Below are positions 58,274 through 60,714 of a DNA stretch of 60,714 bases, piece after piece. Within the stretch, counting starts at the first letter, position 1. Each line of letters opens with the position of its first letter. Below the pieces are notes generated by a model. That model was not told where the DNA came from, ran no database searches, and saw only the letters and a program-made list of their open reading frames with translations. Position numbers and translations under genes: made by a program. The DNA is from Desulfurivibrio sp. (GTDB lineage: Bacteria > Desulfobacterota > Desulfobulbia > Desulfobulbales > SURF-16): contig QZKJ01000111.1 in NCBI GenBank assembly GCA_003605035.1, positions 1-60,714 of the forward strand. Reading direction: 5' to 3'.

Positions 58274-60418
58274 TCATGCCACCTCGGTGGTGAAACGGGC
58301 GGCCCTGCTGTAGAATTTCTCCACGTATTCCCGCACCATCCGCCGGGCGGAGTACTGCGACGCCGTACTTTTGATGGCATTCTTCATCATTTTCACCCAG
58401 CCGTTGGGGACGCCGTTTTCGTTCACCTGATAGTAGAGCGGGATAATCTTTTCCTCCAGCAACTGGTAGAGCAGATCCGCATCGATTCTGTCACGCTGGC
58501 CTTCAATGTGGCCGCCGTCAAAGGACCAGCCGTTCTCGCCGTTGAAGGCCTCCGGCCACCAGCCGTCGGGGATGCTGCAATGGGGCACCCCGTTGAGCGA
58601 GGCCTTCATGCCGCTGGTGCCGCAGGCCTCCATGGGGGAGAGCGGGTTGTTCAGCCAGACATCCACCCCGTGCACCAGGTACTGGGCGATCTGCTCACCA
58701 TAATCCTCCACAAAGGCGACCCTGCCGTTGAAATCCGGATTACGGGCCGCGTTGAAGATTTTCTGCAGCATGAGTTTGCCGGGATCATCGGCTGGGTGGG
58801 CCTTGCCGGCAAAGACGATCTGGATCGGCTGGGTATGGCAGCCCACCAGTTTGCGCAGCCGTTCCTCATCCTGCAGAATCAGGTCGGCCCGTTTGTAGGT
58901 GGCGAATCTCCTGGCAAAACCGATGGTCAGCACCGAGGGATCGAGCAGGGTGCCACAGGCCAGGGCCACTGACGGATGGGAACGGTCATTGGTCCAGCGC
59001 TGCCTGGCCCTCTCCCGGATGACGTTGAAAAGCTTTATTTTCAGCCAGACATGGGTTTTCCACAGCTCCTCATCCGGGATCTCGTCGATCAGTTCCCACA
59101 GATAGGGGTTGTCATGGTCCTCCAGCCACTCCGGCCCCAGGTAGCGGTTGAAAAGCAGCTCCATCTTCGGCTCGATCCAGGTGGGCACATGCACGCCGTT
59201 GGTGACATAATCGATGGCATCCCCCCTCTCCTCCCCGGCCCAGAGCACCTGCCACATGCGGTTGGCCACCTCGCAGTGTTCCTTGCTGACCGCATTGCGG
59301 TAGCCGGACAGACGCAGGGCAAAGGCGGTCATGTTGAAGCCCTTGTTCGGCTCCTCGGGATGCACCCCCAGATTGAGAAAGGTATCGCGGTCCATCTGCA
59401 GCGAGGGCCAGAAGTCGCGAAAGTATTTGTCCATCAGGGGAAAGGGGAAAACGTCATGACCGGCCGGCACCGGCGTATGGGTGGTGAAAATCGTGGTCTG
59501 CTGCACGTTTCTGAAGGCTTCCTCCCGGGAAAAGCCGTTCTGCAGGCGATCCCGCAACCGCTCAAACAGGGCGAAGGCGGCATGCCCCTCGTTGAGGTGG
59601 ACAATGGAGTGTCTGACATGCAGGGCCTCCAGCACCTCCATGCCGCCGATGCCCAGGACAATCTCCTGCCGCAGGCGCTGTTCCATGTCGCCCGTGTAGA
59701 GCCTGGCGGAAATGCCCCGGTTCCAGGGATCGTTTTTCTCGATGTCCGTATCAAGGAGGTAGAGCGGCACCCGGCCCACGTCAACCTTCCAGACCGCCAC
59801 ATAAATCGGCGGATCAATCACCGGCACCTGGACGATCAGATGGCTGCCGTTGCCGTCGTACACCTTGGAAATCGCCGCCTGATTGCGGTCGAGCTGGGTG
59901 CTGACGTTTTCCTGCCAGCCCGACTCACTGATCCGCTGGGTGACGTAGCCTTCCGGATACATGAACCCCACCGCGATGAGCGGCACATTCAAGTCGCTGC
60001 ATTCCTTGATGAAATCGCCGGCCAGAAAACCCAGGCCGCCCGCGTAGAAGGGCAGGGAGCGGTGCAGGCCGTATTCGGCGCTGAAATAGGCGATGGTCAC
60101 CCGGACAGGGCCGGACACATCAGGGAACAAGGAACAGGCCCGGCTGGCCATGTATTTGCGGTAGCGGGACATGACCAGATCATAGTAGCGCATATAATCC
60201 GGTTTGCCCATCGCCGCCTCCAGCACCTGCCTGGGCAGATCCCGCAGCATCTTGTCAGGATTGTGGATACTGGCCTTCCAGGCCTGCCGGTCGATCATCT
60301 TATAGAGCATGCGGGCGGCAGGGTGCCAGCTCCACCAGAGATTCTCGGCCAGATCCGCCAGCCCGCTGAGCCGGGGGGGCAGATTGGGGAACTCCACTGA
60401 CACATTATGATTGTTCAT
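58274..60418 (-). CDS. Alpha-glucan phosphorylase (short GT35 subfamily)
   Basis: A 714-residue phosphorylase of the type that lacks the classic ~830-residue glycogen phosphorylase length. It starts with SGLADLAENLWWSWHPAA, then AYFSAEYGLHRSLPFYAGGL, THTPVPAGHDVFP and the PLP region ACGTSGMKASLNGVPHCS. It degrades alpha-1,4-glucans or maltodextrins to glucose 1-phosphate. It runs toward the carbonic anhydrase with only 16 bases between their ends. With glgP at 41382 this gives the cell two distinct glucan phosphorylases. Confidence 0.92.
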   Translation of the reverse strand: MNNHNVSVEFPNLPPRLSGLADLAENLWWSWHPAARMLYKMIDRQAWKASIHNPDKMLRDLPRQVLEAAMGKPDYMRYYDLVMSRYRKYMASRACSLFPDVSGPVRVTIAYFSAEYGLHRSLPFYAGGLGFLAGDFIKECSDLNVPLIAVGFMYPEGYVTQRISESGWQENVSTQLDRNQAAISKVYDGNGSHLIVQVPVIDPPIYVAVWKVDVGRVPLYLLDTDIEKNDPWNRGISARLYTGDMEQRLRQEIVLGIGGMEVLEALHVRHSIVHLNEGHAAFALFERLRDRLQNGFSREEAFRNVQQTTIFTTHTPVPAGHDVFPFPLMDKYFRDFWPSLQMDRDTFLNLGVHPEEPNKGFNMTAFALRLSGYRNAVSKEHCEVANRMWQVLWAGEERGDAIDYVTNGVHVPTWIEPKMELLFNRYLGPEWLEDHDNPYLWELIDEIPDEELWKTHVWLKIKLFNVIRERARQRWTNDRSHPSVALACGTLLDPSVLTIGFARRFATYKRADLILQDEERLRKLVGCHTQPIQIVFAGKAHPADDPGKLMLQKIFNAARNPDFNGRVAFVEDYGEQIAQYLVHGVDVWLNNPLSPMEACGTSGMKASLNGVPHCSIPDGWWPEAFNGENGWSFDGGHIEGQRDRIDADLLYQLLEEKIIPLYYQVNENGVPNGWVKMMKNAIKSTASQYSARRMVREYVEKFYSRAARFTTEVA

Positions 60419-60477
60419 GACAAAACCTCGGTTAAGAACCCATATTCAGAAGACCTGATCTCCAGGCAGAAGCGGAA

Positions 60478-60625
60478 AAGTGTCTAGAGTGCCTAAGGTA
60501 TTTGAAGTACTTGAAGTACTTAAAGTTGCGGTACTTTCTATTCAGACAACTCCTTTGACTTCAAGCAGTTCGGAACACTTCAGAGCACTCCAGACACTTC
60601 AGAGCACTCCAGGCACTCTAGTGTT
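60478..60625. repeat. Nine- to ten-base tandem units arranged as a dyad
   Basis: The left side has units GTATTTGAA, GTACTTGAA, GTACTTAAA. The right side has ACTTCAGAGC, ACTCCAGAC, ACTTCAGAGC, ACTCCAGGC, ACTCTAGTG. The outer ends (TCTAGAGTGCCT and AGGCACTCTAG) are inverted copies, so the whole region could fold back. It occupies the upstream region of both the glucan phosphorylase and the edge gene. Confidence 0.7.
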
Positions 60626-60628
60626 TAA

Positions 60629-60657
60629 TTGCAAAAGTTTTTGATATTTGGCATAAT
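60629..60657 (+). promoter_or_regulatory. Candidate sigma70 promoter of the edge gene
   Basis: TTGCAA (60629-60634) and CATAAT (60652-60657) are 17 bases apart. The transcript would begin near 60664, inside or just before the dyad that encloses the ribosome-binding site. Confidence 0.5.
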
Positions 60658-60683
60658 GTATGGCAACAACAAAGGAGGTTGCC

Positions 60684-60714
60684 ATGCCGCGAAAGACCCC
60701 AAAGCTTTATTGCA
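60684..60714 (+). CDS. Start of an unidentified gene (cut by the window edge)
   Basis: Only ten codons are in view (MPRKTPKLYC). The Shine-Dalgarno AAGGAGG (60672-60678) is perfect and well spaced. ATGGCAAC (60660-60667) and GTTGCCAT (60678-60685) form a hairpin that holds the Shine-Dalgarno in its loop and the start codon in its stem. The MPRK opening is common in REP-associated (IS200-like) transposases, but ten residues are too few to decide. Confidence 0.4.
   Translation, partial: MPRKTPKLYC

Overview
The window is about 60.7 kb of a bacterial chromosome. It is gene-dense and mostly GC-rich, apart from a clearly AT-rich first ~1.3 kb. The gene content suggests an anaerobic Desulfobacterota lineage, most likely Desulfobulbales-like. 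The main reasons are a fused cobA-hemD next to hemC, a TrpB2-type tryptophan synthase, a rhodanese-ferritin fusion, PilZ/HD-GYP/sigma54 signalling genes, a split biotin-dependent acyl-CoA carboxylase and an ExeA-like ATPase beside a c-type haem sensor. This assignment is inference from gene content; there is no rRNA or other marker gene here. I see no tRNA, rRNA or CRISPR array.

Layout. 1-1.3 kb: two small AT-rich genes (HEPN-like and AbiV-like) on the minus strand, each preceded by an attC-like imperfect hairpin, so they look like integron gene cassettes. 1.4-7 kb: a LexA-like fragment, a conserved membrane protein, haem/sirohaem synthesis (cobA-hemD, hemC), an FmdB zinc ribbon, a deoxyhypusine-synthase-like protein and gmhA. 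7-10.8 kb: trpB2, dacB and a rhodanese-ferritin fusion. 10.9-13.5 kb: a secreted FecR/DUF6600-type protein with eight 78-bp tandem repeats and a structured leader. 13.8-19.1 kb: an AmmeMemoRadiSam set in which both the MEMO-AMMECR1 fusion and the radical SAM enzyme carry export signals, separated by a membrane spermidine-synthase-like protein. 19.2-24 kb: a split acyl-CoA carboxylase co-transcribed with a CNB-GAF sensor.

24.3-38.3 kb is a dense cyclic-di-GMP/cyclic-nucleotide signalling island. It holds a PilZ protein, a CNB domain fused to a PhcB-like methyltransferase, two paralogous membrane PAS-HD-GYP proteins, a PilZ-PAS-PAS-sigma54 activator with two matched palindromic operators at its own promoter, a degenerate GGDEF protein, two lipoproteins, a CNB-CBS-nucleotidyltransferase and a DnaQ-like exonuclease. 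38.3-41.4 kb: an ExeA / haem-HAMP sensor / TPR-OmpA operon. 41.4-47.8 kb: glycogen phosphorylase, a CCA-type nucleotidyltransferase, and an overlapping RibD_C / PP-loop / FolE2 run. 47.9-49.6 kb: ParB-like and DUF4350-like genes. 49.8-55.5 kb: a complete cecR-ybhGFSR-type efflux operon with a visible promoter and operator. 55.7-58.3 kb: a sigma54-type promoter, a PilZ-like protein, a tandem HD/HD-GYP protein and a beta-carbonic anhydrase. 58.3-60.7 kb: a second alpha-glucan phosphorylase and the first codons of another gene.

Intergenic regions carry several repeat families: a ~215-235 bp element with terminal inverted repeats (two full copies and one core copy), and arrays of 7-, 8- and 9-bp units that drift in sequence and fold into dyads. 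The most promising unexplained items are a ~100-130 nt element shared upstream of the FecR gene and one HD-GYP gene, the CNB-PhcB-like/HD-GYP pair, the paired operators before the sigma54 activator, the FolE2/PP-loop/RibD_C operon and the ExeA/haem-sensor/OmpA operon.
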